Positions 17,119 to 24,909 of a DNA stretch of 30,371 nt are shown here, one piece after another. The stretch lies in NCBI GenBank assembly GCA_031264545.1, contig JAISDV010000084.1, positions 1-30,371 of the forward strand, written 5' to 3'. Every line of letters starts with the position of its first letter. Within the stretch, counting starts at the first letter, position 1. The notes under the pieces were generated by a model. That model was not told where the DNA came from. It was given only the letters and a program-made list of their open reading frames with translations, and did no database searches. The DNA is from Oscillospiraceae bacterium. Its GTDB lineage: Bacteria; Bacillota; Clostridia; Oscillospirales; Oscillospiraceae. Made by a program: the position numbers and the translations under genes.

Positions 17119-17152
17119 TGTTAATTTTAACATGTTGTCCCGGTCTTGTAAA
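17119..17152 (-). promoter_or_regulatory. PFOR promoter with overlapping palindrome
   Basis: On the minus strand TTTACA (17147-17152) is followed after 17 bases by TAAAAT (17124-17129). The perfect 14-bp palindrome TGTTAATTTTAACA (17119-17132) covers the -10, where a bound repressor would block RNA polymerase. The half-site resembles a Rex half-site, but the spacing is two bases shorter than the Rex consensus. Confidence 0.65.
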
Positions 17153-17264
17153 CTATAGGAATCTACAGGAAGATACGCCGCCGCGCAGCTTCTTTTTGCA
17201 CGCGAAAATAAAATCAACATATATCATACATCTGATACGTTAAATGTGCACAAAAAAATTTCGC

Positions 17265-17293
17265 TTGTGCTTTTCAGCCTTTCGCGGTATAAT
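17265..17293 (+). promoter_or_regulatory. Promoter of the Asp23-fakA operon
   Basis: TTGTGC (17265-17270), 17 bases, TATAAT (17288-17293). A GC-rich hairpin CCTCCGCC-TGCC-GGCGGAGG (17325-17344) lies in the resulting leader, between the promoter and the AAAGGGG ribosome site. The 350-base gap 17024-17373 otherwise holds only the two divergent promoters. Confidence 0.75.
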
Positions 17294-17373
17294 TACAAAA
17301 CATTCCTGATAATAATGACCTGTTCCTCCGCCTGCCGGCGGAGGCATTCCGTTATGAGAAAGGGGCCGGCATC

Positions 17374-17727
17374 ATGGTAACAATTGAAAATGCGCTCGGT
17401 ATGATAAGCATTACCAGCGATGTGTTCACGAGCATCGCCGGGGACGCCGCCGCGAACTGCTTCGGCGTCAAGGGCCTGGGCGCGCGCTCTAAAACCGACG
17501 GGCTTGTTCATCTGCTCCGCCGGGAGTCCATGTCCAAGGGCGTCAGCGTCAGCTTCGGTGATGACGGCGGTGTTTCGGTAGCCCTGCACATCGTGGTCGA
17601 CCACGGCGTCAATATAAAAGCGCTTGCGGAAAGCATTATGAGCGAGGTCAGCTATAAGGTCTCCAAAACGACGGGCGTTCCTGTGAAAACCGTCGACGTC
17701 TATATTGACTCCATGCTGATCGGCTGA
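17374..17727 (+). CDS. Asp23/Gls24 family protein (YloU-like)
   Basis: A 117-residue Asp23/Gls24-type envelope-stress protein. The pattern is typical: an N-terminal GMISITSDVFTSIAGDAA, a central turn GVKGLGAR, then VSVSFGDDGGVSVALHIVVDHGVNI and the C-terminal VPVKTVDVYIDSM. There is no signal peptide or membrane segment, so it is cytoplasmic. In Firmicutes the YloU paralogue is regularly placed just before the DAK-phosphatase gene yloV/fakA, exactly as here (62 bases apart, with a weak GCCCGG/CCGGGC stem in the gap). Its biochemical role is not established. Confidence 0.9.
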   Translation: MVTIENALGMISITSDVFTSIAGDAAANCFGVKGLGARSKTDGLVHLLRRESMSKGVSVSFGDDGGVSVALHIVVDHGVNIKALAESIMSEVSYKVSKTTGVPVKTVDVYIDSMLIG

Positions 17728-17789
17728 AAGCCCGGCTGTCTCTTTGCCCGGGCACTGCCCGTCATTTTTCCCCCGGAGGTGTTTGAATT

Positions 17790-19433
17790 TTGAGAGAAAC
17801 GATTGACGGCGCTTCTTTAACGAGTATGCTGCTTTGCGCTGCCGCTGCTCTGGAGCGCAGTAAGCAGCATATCAACGCGCTGAACGTTTTCCCCGTGCCG
17901 GACGGCGACACAGGCACAAATATGAGCATGACGATGGGCGCAGGCGCCGCCGAAATCCGGCGCAAAAAGCCGAAGGGCGCGGGCGAAGCGGCCAAATGCG
18001 CGGCGGACGCGCTCCTGCGCGGCGCCCGCGGAAACTCCGGCGTTATCCTTTCGCTCCTTTTCCGCGGTTTTGCCAAATCCCTGAAGGGCAAGGAAAGCTG
18101 CACGGCCTATGATTTTGCCCGTGCCATGGGCGAAGGCGTCGAAGCGGCCTATAACGCCGTCATGAAACCCGCCGAGGGCACCATTTTGACCGTTTCGCGC
18201 CTTGCCGCCGCCGCCGCTTCCGATTTTGCGGAGACGGGAAGCGACATCGCGCTGCTTTTGTCCTGCGCGCTGGAATCCGCCCGGGACGCGCTTGCGCAGA
18301 CCGTCGACCAAAACCCCGTCCTGAAAAAGGCCGGGGTCATTGACGCGGGCGGAAAAGGCTACGTCGTCATTCTTGAAGCCATGCTCGCCTCGCTCCGGGG
18401 CGAGATCACGCCTGAGTCCTGCGGCGCCGAGCTCTCCGAGCCGAGCGAAGCGGCCGATTTCTCGCACTTTGACGCGGACGATATCACCTTTACCTATTGC
18501 ACCGAGTTCATCATCGGCCGGGAAAACGGCAAGTCGGCCGATCTTCTGCGCGCCTTTCTCCAGCAGATCGGCGACAGCGCCGTTGTCGTGGACGACGAGG
18601 AGCTCATAAAGACCCATATTCATACGGACGACCCCGGAAAGGTCCTCACCGAAGCGCTCAGCTACGGCAGCCTCCTCAAGATCAAGATCGAAAACATGCG
18701 CGAACAGCATTCCGAGCTGTCCGGCGGTGTCGCGCCCCATGAAGCGCCTCCTTCCGCGCCGGCGGAGGCGGAAAAAGCATTCGGCACCGTCGTGGTCTGC
18801 GCCGGAAAGGGCATGGCCGAGCTTTTTGCGGAGCTTGGCGCGGACAGGATCGTGACCGGCGGCCAGACGATGAACCCCTCGACAGAGGACATCCTGAAAG
18901 CGATCGAGGCGACGCCGGCCTCAGCCGTTTTCGTCTTTCCGAACAATAAGAACATCATCATGGCGGCGGAGCAATGCATCCCGCTCTCCGGGAAACGCGT
19001 GATCATCATTCCCACAAAAACCATGCCGCAGGGCGTTTCGGCCTTGCTCAGCATGGATCTGAGCGCCCAGTCCGAGGACGAAATGCGCGAAAACGCGCGC
19101 AACGCCATCGAAAGCGTCCATACGGCGCTGATCACCTATGCCGCGCGGGACTCCGATTTTGACGGACACGCGATCAAGGCCGGCGAATACCTCGGCCTGC
19201 TCGACGGCGCGCTGCTCGGCAGCAGCGCCGACATCGGCGCGCTGCTCGGCCTGCTCGGGGAAAAGCTCGACGCGTTCTCCCCCGAATTTCTCACGGTCTA
19301 TTACGGTGAGGATGTCGATGCGGCGACTGCCCAGGCGGTCGGAAGCGCCCTCGCGGAAAAACGCCCTTCCGCGGAAATGAGCGTCATCAACGGCGCGCAG
19401 CCGGTCTATTATTATATGATCGCGGCGGAATAA
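17790..19433 (+). CDS. fakA: Fatty acid kinase subunit A (YloV/DhaL-type)
   Basis: Phosphorylates fatty acids held by a FakB (DegV) partner, giving acyl-phosphate for phospholipid synthesis. The 547 residues show an N-terminal DhaL-like ATP-binding domain with the metal-binding motif PVPDGDTGTN (Asp38, Asp40, Asn44) and GARGNSGVI. A middle domain follows (TYCTEFIIGRENG, THIHTDDPGKVL), then a C-terminal DegV-like domain (GGQTMNPSTEDIL, FPNNKNIIMAAEQ). The start is TTG, with GGAGGTG at good spacing; no in-frame ATG is near. No FakB is in the window. A degenerate dispersed repeat follows three bases after the stop. Confidence 0.93.
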   Translation: MRETIDGASLTSMLLCAAAALERSKQHINALNVFPVPDGDTGTNMSMTMGAGAAEIRRKKPKGAGEAAKCAADALLRGARGNSGVILSLLFRGFAKSLKGKESCTAYDFARAMGEGVEAAYNAVMKPAEGTILTVSRLAAAAASDFAETGSDIALLLSCALESARDALAQTVDQNPVLKKAGVIDAGGKGYVVILEAMLASLRGEITPESCGAELSEPSEAADFSHFDADDITFTYCTEFIIGRENGKSADLLRAFLQQIGDSAVVVDDEELIKTHIHTDDPGKVLTEALSYGSLLKIKIENMREQHSELSGGVAPHEAPPSAPAEAEKAFGTVVVCAGKGMAELFAELGADRIVTGGQTMNPSTEDILKAIEATPASAVFVFPNNKNIIMAAEQCIPLSGKRVIIIPTKTMPQGVSALLSMDLSAQSEDEMRENARNAIESVHTALITYAARDSDFDGHAIKAGEYLGLLDGALLGSSADIGALLGLLGEKLDAFSPEFLTVYYGEDVDAATAQAVGSALAEKRPSAEMSVINGAQPVYYYMIAAE

Positions 19434-19436
19434 GCG

Positions 19437-19466
19437 CCTGTATTCACAGCGAAGAATACCGGTTCT
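19437..19466. repeat. Degenerate copy of the AGAACCTG element (copy C)
   Basis: CCTGTATTCACAGCG (19437-19451) matches the element's inner terminal repeat. After a short spacer, ACCGGTTCT (19458-19466) resembles its other end. It lies three bases after the fakA stop and looks like a decayed version of the short copy at 2192-2235. Confidence 0.5.
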
Positions 19467-19481
19467 CGGTCCCCGCCATGC

Positions 19482-19515
19482 AAAACAAGCCCGGCGCCGT
19501 GCGCGCCGGGCTTGT
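19482..19515 (-). terminator. Terminator of the rpmH-ricT gene series
   Basis: A 13-bp GC-rich stem (ACAAGCCCGGCGC with GCGCCGGGCTTGT, 19485-19497 and 19503-19515). It is followed on the minus strand by a short T-run (GCTTGTTTTGC) and starts four bases after the ricT stop. The plus-strand side lacks a T-run. Confidence 0.8.
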
Positions 19516-19518
19516 CCG

Positions 19519-20778
19519 TTACCCCTTGGCCTGTCCTTCCGGCCGCGGCTTGGGCTTGCCGGAATGCTTTCTGCCGCGCTGCAGGCCCCTGGGCCTGCCC
19601 TTAGGCTGCTCGCCGGCGGAACGCGGCTTATTATTACCGAACGCCTGGACCTGCCGCTCGCCGTTCTGCGGCTTCTGGCCCTGCTCGGCCCCGGCGGCTT
19701 TCCGGGCGGGCGGCCCGGCGCTTTTCCACGCCTTGCCCTTGCCGCCGCCCGGGGACCTCTGCCAGCCTTTTTCCTGGCCCCGGTTTTCGTTCTTCGGCGG
19801 GGCGGCGGATTGATCCCCGTTTTCGGCGTTCCTCCGCTGCGGCTCGCCATCCTCCGCGAACAGCACGGGCGCCGCCCAGGGGTCCTCCTCTTCCGGCTCC
19901 TGCGTTTCCGCCTTGCGGACCGGCGCGACCAGCACCTGCGGAAGCGGCTCGCCCGGCTTGGGCCTGCCGCCGGGAACGACGGCGATCTCGTCCGCCGGCA
20001 TGACCTTGAATTCCTGCTCGCCCTCCTTGTCCAGACAGACGCGGACCTTCTGGCGCAGAACGTTTACCGCGACCACGTTTCCATAGCCGAGGGGCGTCTG
20101 GACGAACGCGCCCAGCTTCGGAATGCTCCTGACCAGCGCCTCATAGGCGTCCTGCTCGTAACGCAGGCAGCACATCAGCCTGCCGCAGCTGCCCGAAATC
20201 TTGGCCGGATTGAGCGACATGGACTGCGTCTTGGCCATCTTGGTCGAAACCGGCTGGAAATCGTTCAGAAACTGGCTGCAGCAATAGGGCCTGCCGCAGA
20301 TGCCGAGTCCGCCCAGCATCTTCGTTTCATCGCGCACACCGATCTGGCGCAGCTCGATGCGCGTGCGGAAAACGCCGGCGAGATCCTTGACCAGCTCGCG
20401 GAAATCGACCCTGCCGTCCGCGGTGAAAAAAAACAGTATTTTATTGCCCTCGAAGCCGCATTCGACGTCGACGAGCTTCATAGCCAGCCCGTGCGCCGCG
20501 ATCTTCTCCCGGCAGGTGGCGAAGGCTTCCTTCTCACGGAGCTTATTCTGGGCGGCGACCCGGAGGTCCTCCTCCGTCGCCGCGCGTATAAGCGGCCTGA
20601 GCGGGCGGACGACGCTCTCATCCGTGACATAGTGCTCGCCGTAAGCGCATTCCCCGATATCGAGACCCTTTGAAGTCTCCACGATCAGCGTGTCGCCCGC
20701 TTTGACCTGTATCCCGTTGGGGTCGAAGTCGTATGTCTTGCCGTGGGGATTGAATTTCACACTGACAACTTTAACCAA
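19519..20778 (-). CDS. ricT: PSP1-domain protein RicT (YaaT) with long basic tail
   Basis: RicT forms a complex with RicA and RicF that directs RNase Y mRNA maturation in Bacillus. The first 270 residues are a canonical PSP1-family protein. Conserved cysteines are in CGRPYCC (161, 166, 167) and CGRLMCC (198, 203, 204), the iron-sulphur region, with GLGICGRPYCCSQFLNDFQ the family hallmark. Residues about 271-419 are low-complexity: an acidic proline stretch (QEPEEEDPWAAP) then a Gly/Arg/Lys/Gln-rich tail (GGGKGKAWKSAG, KGRPRGLQRGRKHSGKPKPR). The start is TTG with GAGGAAATATT before it. It is the last gene of the series, 14 bases after holB. Confidence 0.92.
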   Translation of the reverse strand: MVKVVSVKFNPHGKTYDFDPNGIQVKAGDTLIVETSKGLDIGECAYGEHYVTDESVVRPLRPLIRAATEEDLRVAAQNKLREKEAFATCREKIAAHGLAMKLVDVECGFEGNKILFFFTADGRVDFRELVKDLAGVFRTRIELRQIGVRDETKMLGGLGICGRPYCCSQFLNDFQPVSTKMAKTQSMSLNPAKISGSCGRLMCCLRYEQDAYEALVRSIPKLGAFVQTPLGYGNVVAVNVLRQKVRVCLDKEGEQEFKVMPADEIAVVPGGRPKPGEPLPQVLVAPVRKAETQEPEEEDPWAAPVLFAEDGEPQRRNAENGDQSAAPPKNENRGQEKGWQRSPGGGKGKAWKSAGPPARKAAGAEQGQKPQNGERQVQAFGNNKPRSAGEQPKGRPRGLQRGRKHSGKPKPRPEGQAKG

Positions 20779-20792
20779 AATATTTCCTCATT

Positions 20793-21578
20793 TCAAATCG
20801 TGAGGGCGCACAGCAGGCCCATAACATGCTTAACGCCGACATTCAGGCGCAGGTAGGCGCCCGCCCTGTCGCAAAGGCTCAGAAGGCGGAACGCGTCCTC
20901 GCGGGTAAGTCCCTCGCAGTCCTTCCTGAAGCAGACAAAGGCGCTCAAGCTTGCCCGAATGCCCGCGATAAGGGCAGCCGCCCGCTCCGCGTCAAGGCTT
21001 TCGTTTTCGCCGAAAAAGGCGCAAACGCCCTTTTCGTCCCTTTTCGCGGCCAGGCGGATATACCTGTCCGCGAGCGCGTTTTCCGCTTCCGGTCTCTCCC
21101 CTGCGAGCCTGATCGGGACACAGCGGGAGCGAACCGTCGGAAGCAGCGCCTCGGCGCTCTCCGCGCAGAGGATGAAAACGGCATAGGCCGGCGGTTCCTC
21201 AAGGATTTTAAGGGCGGCGTTCTGCGCGGATACGTTCATCGAATCCGCGTCCTCGATGATGTAGACCTTGGCCTCCGCCTGGGACGGCCGCACATAAGCG
21301 TCCGCCGCCATCCGCCTGATCTGGCCGACCCGGATATCTTTTTTCTGCTTTCCCTTCTCGTCGGTTTCGCGCGAGATCCGGACGACATCCGGATGGAAGC
21401 CGCTCAGGACGCGCCTGCACTCGGGGCACGACAGGCAGGGGCGGCCACTGTCCGCCTGAGCGCACAAAAAGCCGCATGCAAGCTCGAGGGCTTTTTTTCC
21501 CCCTGCCTCCGCATCCGGCGAAGTGACGACATAGGCGTGCGTGCCGGAAAAGGGCGCCCCGCGCCCAATGCCGCTCAT
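20793..21578 (-). CDS. holB: DNA polymerase III subunit delta'
   Basis: Clamp-loader subunit. The 261 residues have the zinc-binding cluster CGFLCAQADSGRPCLSCPEC, the DIRVGQIRRMAADAYVRPSQAEAKVYIIEDADSMNVSAQNAALKILEEPP block with the sensor-1-like SRC motif (TVRSRC), and a shorter C-terminal region than Bacillus HolB (about 329 residues). As in other delta' proteins the P-loop is not functional in appearance. The ATG overlaps the TGA of darA (ATGA), implying coupled translation. Confidence 0.9.
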   Translation of the reverse strand: MSGIGRGAPFSGTHAYVVTSPDAEAGGKKALELACGFLCAQADSGRPCLSCPECRRVLSGFHPDVVRISRETDEKGKQKKDIRVGQIRRMAADAYVRPSQAEAKVYIIEDADSMNVSAQNAALKILEEPPAYAVFILCAESAEALLPTVRSRCVPIRLAGERPEAENALADRYIRLAAKRDEKGVCAFFGENESLDAERAAALIAGIRASLSAFVCFRKDCEGLTREDAFRLLSLCDRAGAYLRLNVGVKHVMGLLCALTI

Positions 21579-21889
21579 AGCTTGAAAAACTGGTCCACAG
21601 CAAGCGTGAAAACGACCGCGCGGCCAACCTGAATCCTCGGCGGAAGCTTGAAGCTGCCGCCGAGCGCGTCGGGCGGCACCTCCGTCGTTCTGGCAAAGGT
21701 GTTTTCGCCGATTATTTTAAGAACGGCGCTGACCTTTGAATCGTCAACGGCACATAGGATTAAAGCGTTTTCTTCCCTGAGGAACCCTCCGAAACTGTCG
21801 GTAACCGTGGAATGATAGCCGGCGGCGGCTATAGCGCTCGCGGCGGCCGGGGCGTCCGCCCTGCCGGTTATCGCAATCAAAAGCTTCAT
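21575..21889 (-). CDS. darA: Cyclic-di-AMP receptor DarA (PstA/YaaQ)
   Basis: A small PII-like protein of 104 residues that binds c-di-AMP in Firmicutes. It begins MKLLIAITGRADAP and has a TDSFGGFLREENALILCAVDD segment, corresponding to the GGFL region of YaaQ. It ends VGRAVVFTLAVDQFFKL, the typical C-terminus. GGAG lies six bases before the ATG. The order darA-holB-ricT is the Bacillus yaaQ-(yaaR)-holB-yaaT order without yaaR. What DarA controls is unknown here. Confidence 0.9.
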   Translation of the reverse strand: MKLLIAITGRADAPAAASAIAAAGYHSTVTDSFGGFLREENALILCAVDDSKVSAVLKIIGENTFARTTEVPPDALGGSFKLPPRIQVGRAVVFTLAVDQFFKL

Positions 21890-21929
21890 TTCGGCTCCTT
21901 CCCAAGCTTACGCGTGTTTCGCGGAACAG

Positions 21930-22184
21930 CTACATGGGCTTCTCGAGCTGCTTCTGGATGAAAGCCACGATCTGACCGATTGTCTGCAGCCCGGCCGCGT
22001 CCTCATTCGTGATGATGATATTGTAGCCCTCTTCGAGCGTCATGATAAGCTCGACCACGTCGAGCGAATCCGCCCCCAGATCCTGAACGATCCGGGTATC
22101 CTCGGCGATCGATTCCGGGCTGATTTCGAGCTGCTTTGCCAGTGTCAGCCGGACGGCTGTAAAAATTGCTTCATAATCTCCCAC
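21930..22184 (-). CDS. acpP: Acyl carrier protein
   Basis: An 84-residue carrier that holds acyl chains on a phosphopantetheine arm attached to the serine of DSLD (LGADSLDVVELIMTLEE). Length and the four-helix pattern are normal. The C-terminal helix differs a little from the usual (GYNIIITNEDAAGLQTIGQIVAFIQKQLE). The start is GTG with no clear ribosome site in the 22-base gap after jag, so expression may depend on coupling or a different start. Its place between jag and darA, away from fab genes, is unusual. Confidence 0.9.
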   Translation of the reverse strand: MGDYEAIFTAVRLTLAKQLEISPESIAEDTRIVQDLGADSLDVVELIMTLEEGYNIIITNEDAAGLQTIGQIVAFIQKQLEKPM

Positions 22185-22206
22185 ATTACGGCGGCCGCGC
22201 CGCCTC

Positions 22207-22887
22207 TCACCTCTGTTCCTTAAATTTTTCGTTCCCGGCGCCGCTCTTTTCGCAGGAGATGACCACCCTGCGGTTCGGCTCGACTCCGGTCGAGCCGGTC
22301 GTCACGCCCTCGTAGTTCTGGAGCGCGGTGTGGATAACATGCCTTTCATAGGAATTCATCGGCTCAAGCGCCATGCTCCTGTGATATTTCAGCGCCTTCA
22401 CAGCCATTTTCTCGGCAAGGCGCGCAAGCGACTCCTCGCGCTTGGAACGGTAATTTTCGGCGTCGACACTGATGTGCGTCCGTTCCCCGGCGCCGCGGTT
22501 GACGGCGTAGTTGGTCAGGTGCTGGATCGCGTCGAGCGTTTCACCCCGGCGCCCGATGATCGCGCCCATGCCCGCGCCGCTCAGCTCGGCGGAGACGCCG
22601 CCGCCCTCCCGGGGCTTTATCGTGACCCCGGCGTCCACACCCATGCGGCTGAGCAGCCCCTCGAGGAAGCTCTTTGTCTTTTCTTCCGCATCCTGCCCCG
22701 AGGGGACGTCAGGCACATCGTAAATAACCCTGACCACCGCGGGCGACGCGCCGATCCGCAGAAAGCCGCTCCTGGCGCGTTCAACGATCTCTATAGAGAC
22801 CTCGTCTCTTTGAAGGTCAAGCTGGCGGAGCGCGGAAGCGACCGCCTCCTCCTCTGTCTTTCCCGTCACTTCTATTGAATTCTGCAT
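22207..22887 (-). CDS. khpB: RNA-binding protein Jag/KhpB (SpoIIIJ-associated)
   Basis: A 226-residue RNA-binding protein with three domains. The Jag-N domain is residues 1-55 (IEVTGKTEEEAVASALRQLD, then ARSGFLRIGASPA). The KH domain has the GRRGE loop (AIIGRRGETLDAIQHLTNY). The R3H domain has R-x3-H in SYERHVIHTAL. The ATG at 22887 has GGGAG seven bases away; a GTG two codons earlier overlaps that site and is unlikely. It follows yidC by 38 bases, the conserved order in Firmicutes, where KhpB/EloR is tied to cell elongation and RNA binding. Confidence 0.93.
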   Translation of the reverse strand: MQNSIEVTGKTEEEAVASALRQLDLQRDEVSIEIVERARSGFLRIGASPAVVRVIYDVPDVPSGQDAEEKTKSFLEGLLSRMGVDAGVTIKPREGGGVSAELSGAGMGAIIGRRGETLDAIQHLTNYAVNRGAGERTHISVDAENYRSKREESLARLAEKMAVKALKYHRSMALEPMNSYERHVIHTALQNYEGVTTGSTGVEPNRRVVISCEKSGAGNEKFKEQR

Positions 22888-22925
22888 GAGCACTCTCCCA
22901 TAGTTACATATCGCCTGCGGGGATT

Positions 22926-24239
22926 TCAGCTGTTTTCTTCCGTCCCGGCTTCCTCAGCGGCCGCAGGCGTATTTGCCGCATCCGTTTGTTCCGCAAGGTC
23001 CGCGCCGGCGGCCTCATCCAGCTCCGAAAGGGCTGCCGCCGCTTCAGTGGCCGCCCCGGCGTTCTCGGGATCGGTGAAGCGGTCGGGCACATAGGCCCTG
23101 CCTCTGGCAAATCTGCGGTTCCCGACCTGCGCAGCCGGTATCTCGTCGGTCAGACCCAGGGCCGCGCGGCGCTTGGCCCTTTCCCTCGCGCGCTCGGCCG
23201 CGAGTCTCTCGTCATTCTGGGCCTTTTGGGTGGCCTGTATTTTCTTCTTGCTGGTGCTCTTGTTTCTTTCCGTCGCGCCCTGCTCACGGAGTCTCTCCGT
23301 TTCAAGGCGTTTCTTTTCGAGCTCCGCCTCCCGCGCGTGCAGCCGCTCCCGGCGCTCCGCATCCTCGATATCGAGGAGCCTGTTGTAGTGCCTGTTGAGC
23401 ACCGCGTCCTGCACGATGGTAAAGGCGCTCTGCGCGATCCAGTAGATACCGAGAGCCGCCGGCATGACGAAGCCGATATACACGGAAACCAGCGGCATCA
23501 TATAGGTCATACCCTTCATCTGCTGCTGTTGCTGGGCGGCCGCGGGATTGGAGGCGTTGCTGACCTTCGCGGACAAAAACGAGAGCAGGCCCGACACGAC
23601 CGGGATCAGGAACAGCCCCAGAGCGGGCAGCCAGCTCGAGACTTGTCCCCAGTCGGCCTTCATAAAGAAGTTCCACTGCGGCGTCTGGCCGAGATTCATC
23701 CTCAGAAAGCTGTAGTCCAGATCGATCAGCTTATTCGAAATGCCCTGAAAATCCGCAAAATGCCGGTGGATAAGGTCCGCGAGCCCGATCTCCGAATAAG
23801 CGCTGGCCTTTTCAGGGAGCGTATAAAGCCCCAGGTTGACGAGCTTGTCTGTAATTTCTGTAATCTGCTCTGCCGCCAGCCCCATCATCTTGGTAAGCGG
23901 CTGCCGGATAACGCTGTAAAGGGCAAGGAGGATCGGGAAGGGGATCAAGGTCCACAGGCAGCCCGACATGGGGCTGACCTTCTCTTCTCTGTAGAGCTTT
24001 GCGACCTCCTCCTGATATTTCTGCTTATTCCCCTCGTGCTTTTTCTCGAGCTCCTTGAGCAGGGGCGTAAGCCGGGCGGTGCGCATCATGCTGCGCTTCG
24101 ACTTCATCTGAAAGGGCAGCAGAATAATTTTGATGACAAGCGCGAACAAAATAACCGCGAGGCCGTAGTTGAAGGTCAGGCTGTAAAGGGTCGTCAGGAG
24201 CCAGGAAAATGGCGCGGTGACTATCTCCGTAAGTGACAT
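22926..24239 (-). CDS. yidC: Membrane protein insertase YidC with long charged tail
   Basis: Inserts and folds membrane proteins at the cytoplasmic membrane. The 437 residues include a YidC/Oxa1 core without the large periplasmic domain. A span at about 24-43 (YGLAVILFALVIKIILLPFQ) is followed by cytoplasmic coiled coil (KELEKKHEGNKQKYQEEVAKL) and hydrophobic spans SGCLWTLIPFPILLALYSVI, WLPALGLFLIPVVSGLLSFL and MMPLVSVYIGFVMPAALGIYW. The N-terminus has no lipobox cysteine, unlike Bacillus SpoIIIJ. Residues about 290-437 are a basic coiled coil (KKRLETERLRE) then an acidic Ala/Glu tail, probably ribosome-facing. GGGAG lies seven bases before the ATG. Confidence 0.94.
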   Translation of the reverse strand: MSLTEIVTAPFSWLLTTLYSLTFNYGLAVILFALVIKIILLPFQMKSKRSMMRTARLTPLLKELEKKHEGNKQKYQEEVAKLYREEKVSPMSGCLWTLIPFPILLALYSVIRQPLTKMMGLAAEQITEITDKLVNLGLYTLPEKASAYSEIGLADLIHRHFADFQGISNKLIDLDYSFLRMNLGQTPQWNFFMKADWGQVSSWLPALGLFLIPVVSGLLSFLSAKVSNASNPAAAQQQQQMKGMTYMMPLVSVYIGFVMPAALGIYWIAQSAFTIVQDAVLNRHYNRLLDIEDAERRERLHAREAELEKKRLETERLREQGATERNKSTSKKKIQATQKAQNDERLAAERARERAKRRAALGLTDEIPAAQVGNRRFARGRAYVPDRFTDPENAGAATEAAAALSELDEAAGADLAEQTDAANTPAAAEEAGTEENS

Positions 24240-24266
24240 AGGCTTCTCCCAATCAGAATTTGCCGG

Positions 24267-24485
24267 TCAGGGAACCGGATCGTAAAAGTCGTGCTCAGCG
24301 CTGTGAAAAGGGTGGCATTTGCTGAGGCGCTTTAAAGCGAGCCAGCCGCCCTTCGCCGCGCCGTATTTCTCCAGTGCTTCGACGGCATACTGGGAACAGG
24401 TCGGCACAAACCTGCAGCAGGGCTGTTTGTGCGGGGATATGCGCTTTCGATAGAATCGAATCAACGCGATCAGGAAGCGCTTCAA
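24267..24485 (-). CDS. yidD: Membrane protein insertion efficiency factor YidD
   Basis: A 72-residue member of the YidD family, small basic proteins assisting YidC. The conserved core CRFVPTCSQYAVEALEKYG and GGWLALKRLSKCHPF are present. An N-terminal amphipathic helix (MKRFLIALIRFYRKRISPHK) suits peripheral membrane binding. The start is TTG and overlaps the TGA of rnpA, so translation is likely coupled; no separate strong ribosome site is visible. The gene order rnpA-yidD-yidC is conserved. Confidence 0.92.
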   Translation of the reverse strand: MKRFLIALIRFYRKRISPHKQPCCRFVPTCSQYAVEALEKYGAAKGGWLALKRLSKCHPFHSAEHDFYDPVP

Positions 24486-24844
24486 TCGTTTTCACCGCTT
24501 TTCGGTCCTTCGGACAGGATCCCAAGCCCGGAACAGGCGGACAGATAGGCTTTTTCCAACGCCGCATAAGTGACGAAGGGGCTCTTCCGCCTGGCGACGA
24601 TCACCATGTCGAGGCCCTTCGGAAGCCGCCGCTCATTCAGGCGGTAAATCTCGCGCAGGCGGCGGCGCACGCGGTTCCGGCAGACGGCGTTCCCGATCTT
24701 CGTGCTGACCGTGATGCCGACCTGATTATAAGCTCTGCCGGTGCGCCGGAAATACACGACGAGCGAGGGGGCCGCGGCGCTTTTACCCTTGGCATAGAGC
24801 CTGCGGAACTCGTGGTTTTTTTTCATGGAGACCGAAAACTTCAA
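24482..24844 (-). CDS. rnpA: Ribonuclease P protein component
   Basis: The basic protein subunit of RNase P, which trims the 5' ends of tRNA precursors. The 120 residues carry the RNR signature NAVCRNRVRRRLREIYR and an N-terminal LYAKGKSAAAPSLVVYFRR. The start TTG (giving KFSVSMKKNHEFRRLY) has AAGGA seven bases away, while the next ATG lacks a ribosome site. An inserted 163-bp repeat separates it from rpmH; in most bacteria the two are closely adjacent. A GC hairpin (24878-24897) lies just upstream in the transcript. Confidence 0.95.
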   Translation of the reverse strand: MKFSVSMKKNHEFRRLYAKGKSAAAPSLVVYFRRTGRAYNQVGITVSTKIGNAVCRNRVRRRLREIYRLNERRLPKGLDMVIVARRKSPFVTYAALEKAYLSACSGLGILSEGPKSGEND

Positions 24845-24909
24845 AGCATGCGTCCTTTCGCGCAGGCAAGCACCTCAAGGGCGGTGAAGCCCGCCCTGAA
24901 AAAGGTCTT

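Noticed and set aside
17119..17132. A canonical Rex operator at the PFOR promoter
   Set aside because: The spacing between half-sites is two bases, not the four of the known consensus, so I report only an unidentified palindrome.
24878..24897. The AGGGCGG/CCGCCCT hairpin as a terminator before rnpA
   Set aside because: On the coding strand the T-run precedes the stem and does not follow it, so it is unlikely to terminate transcription.
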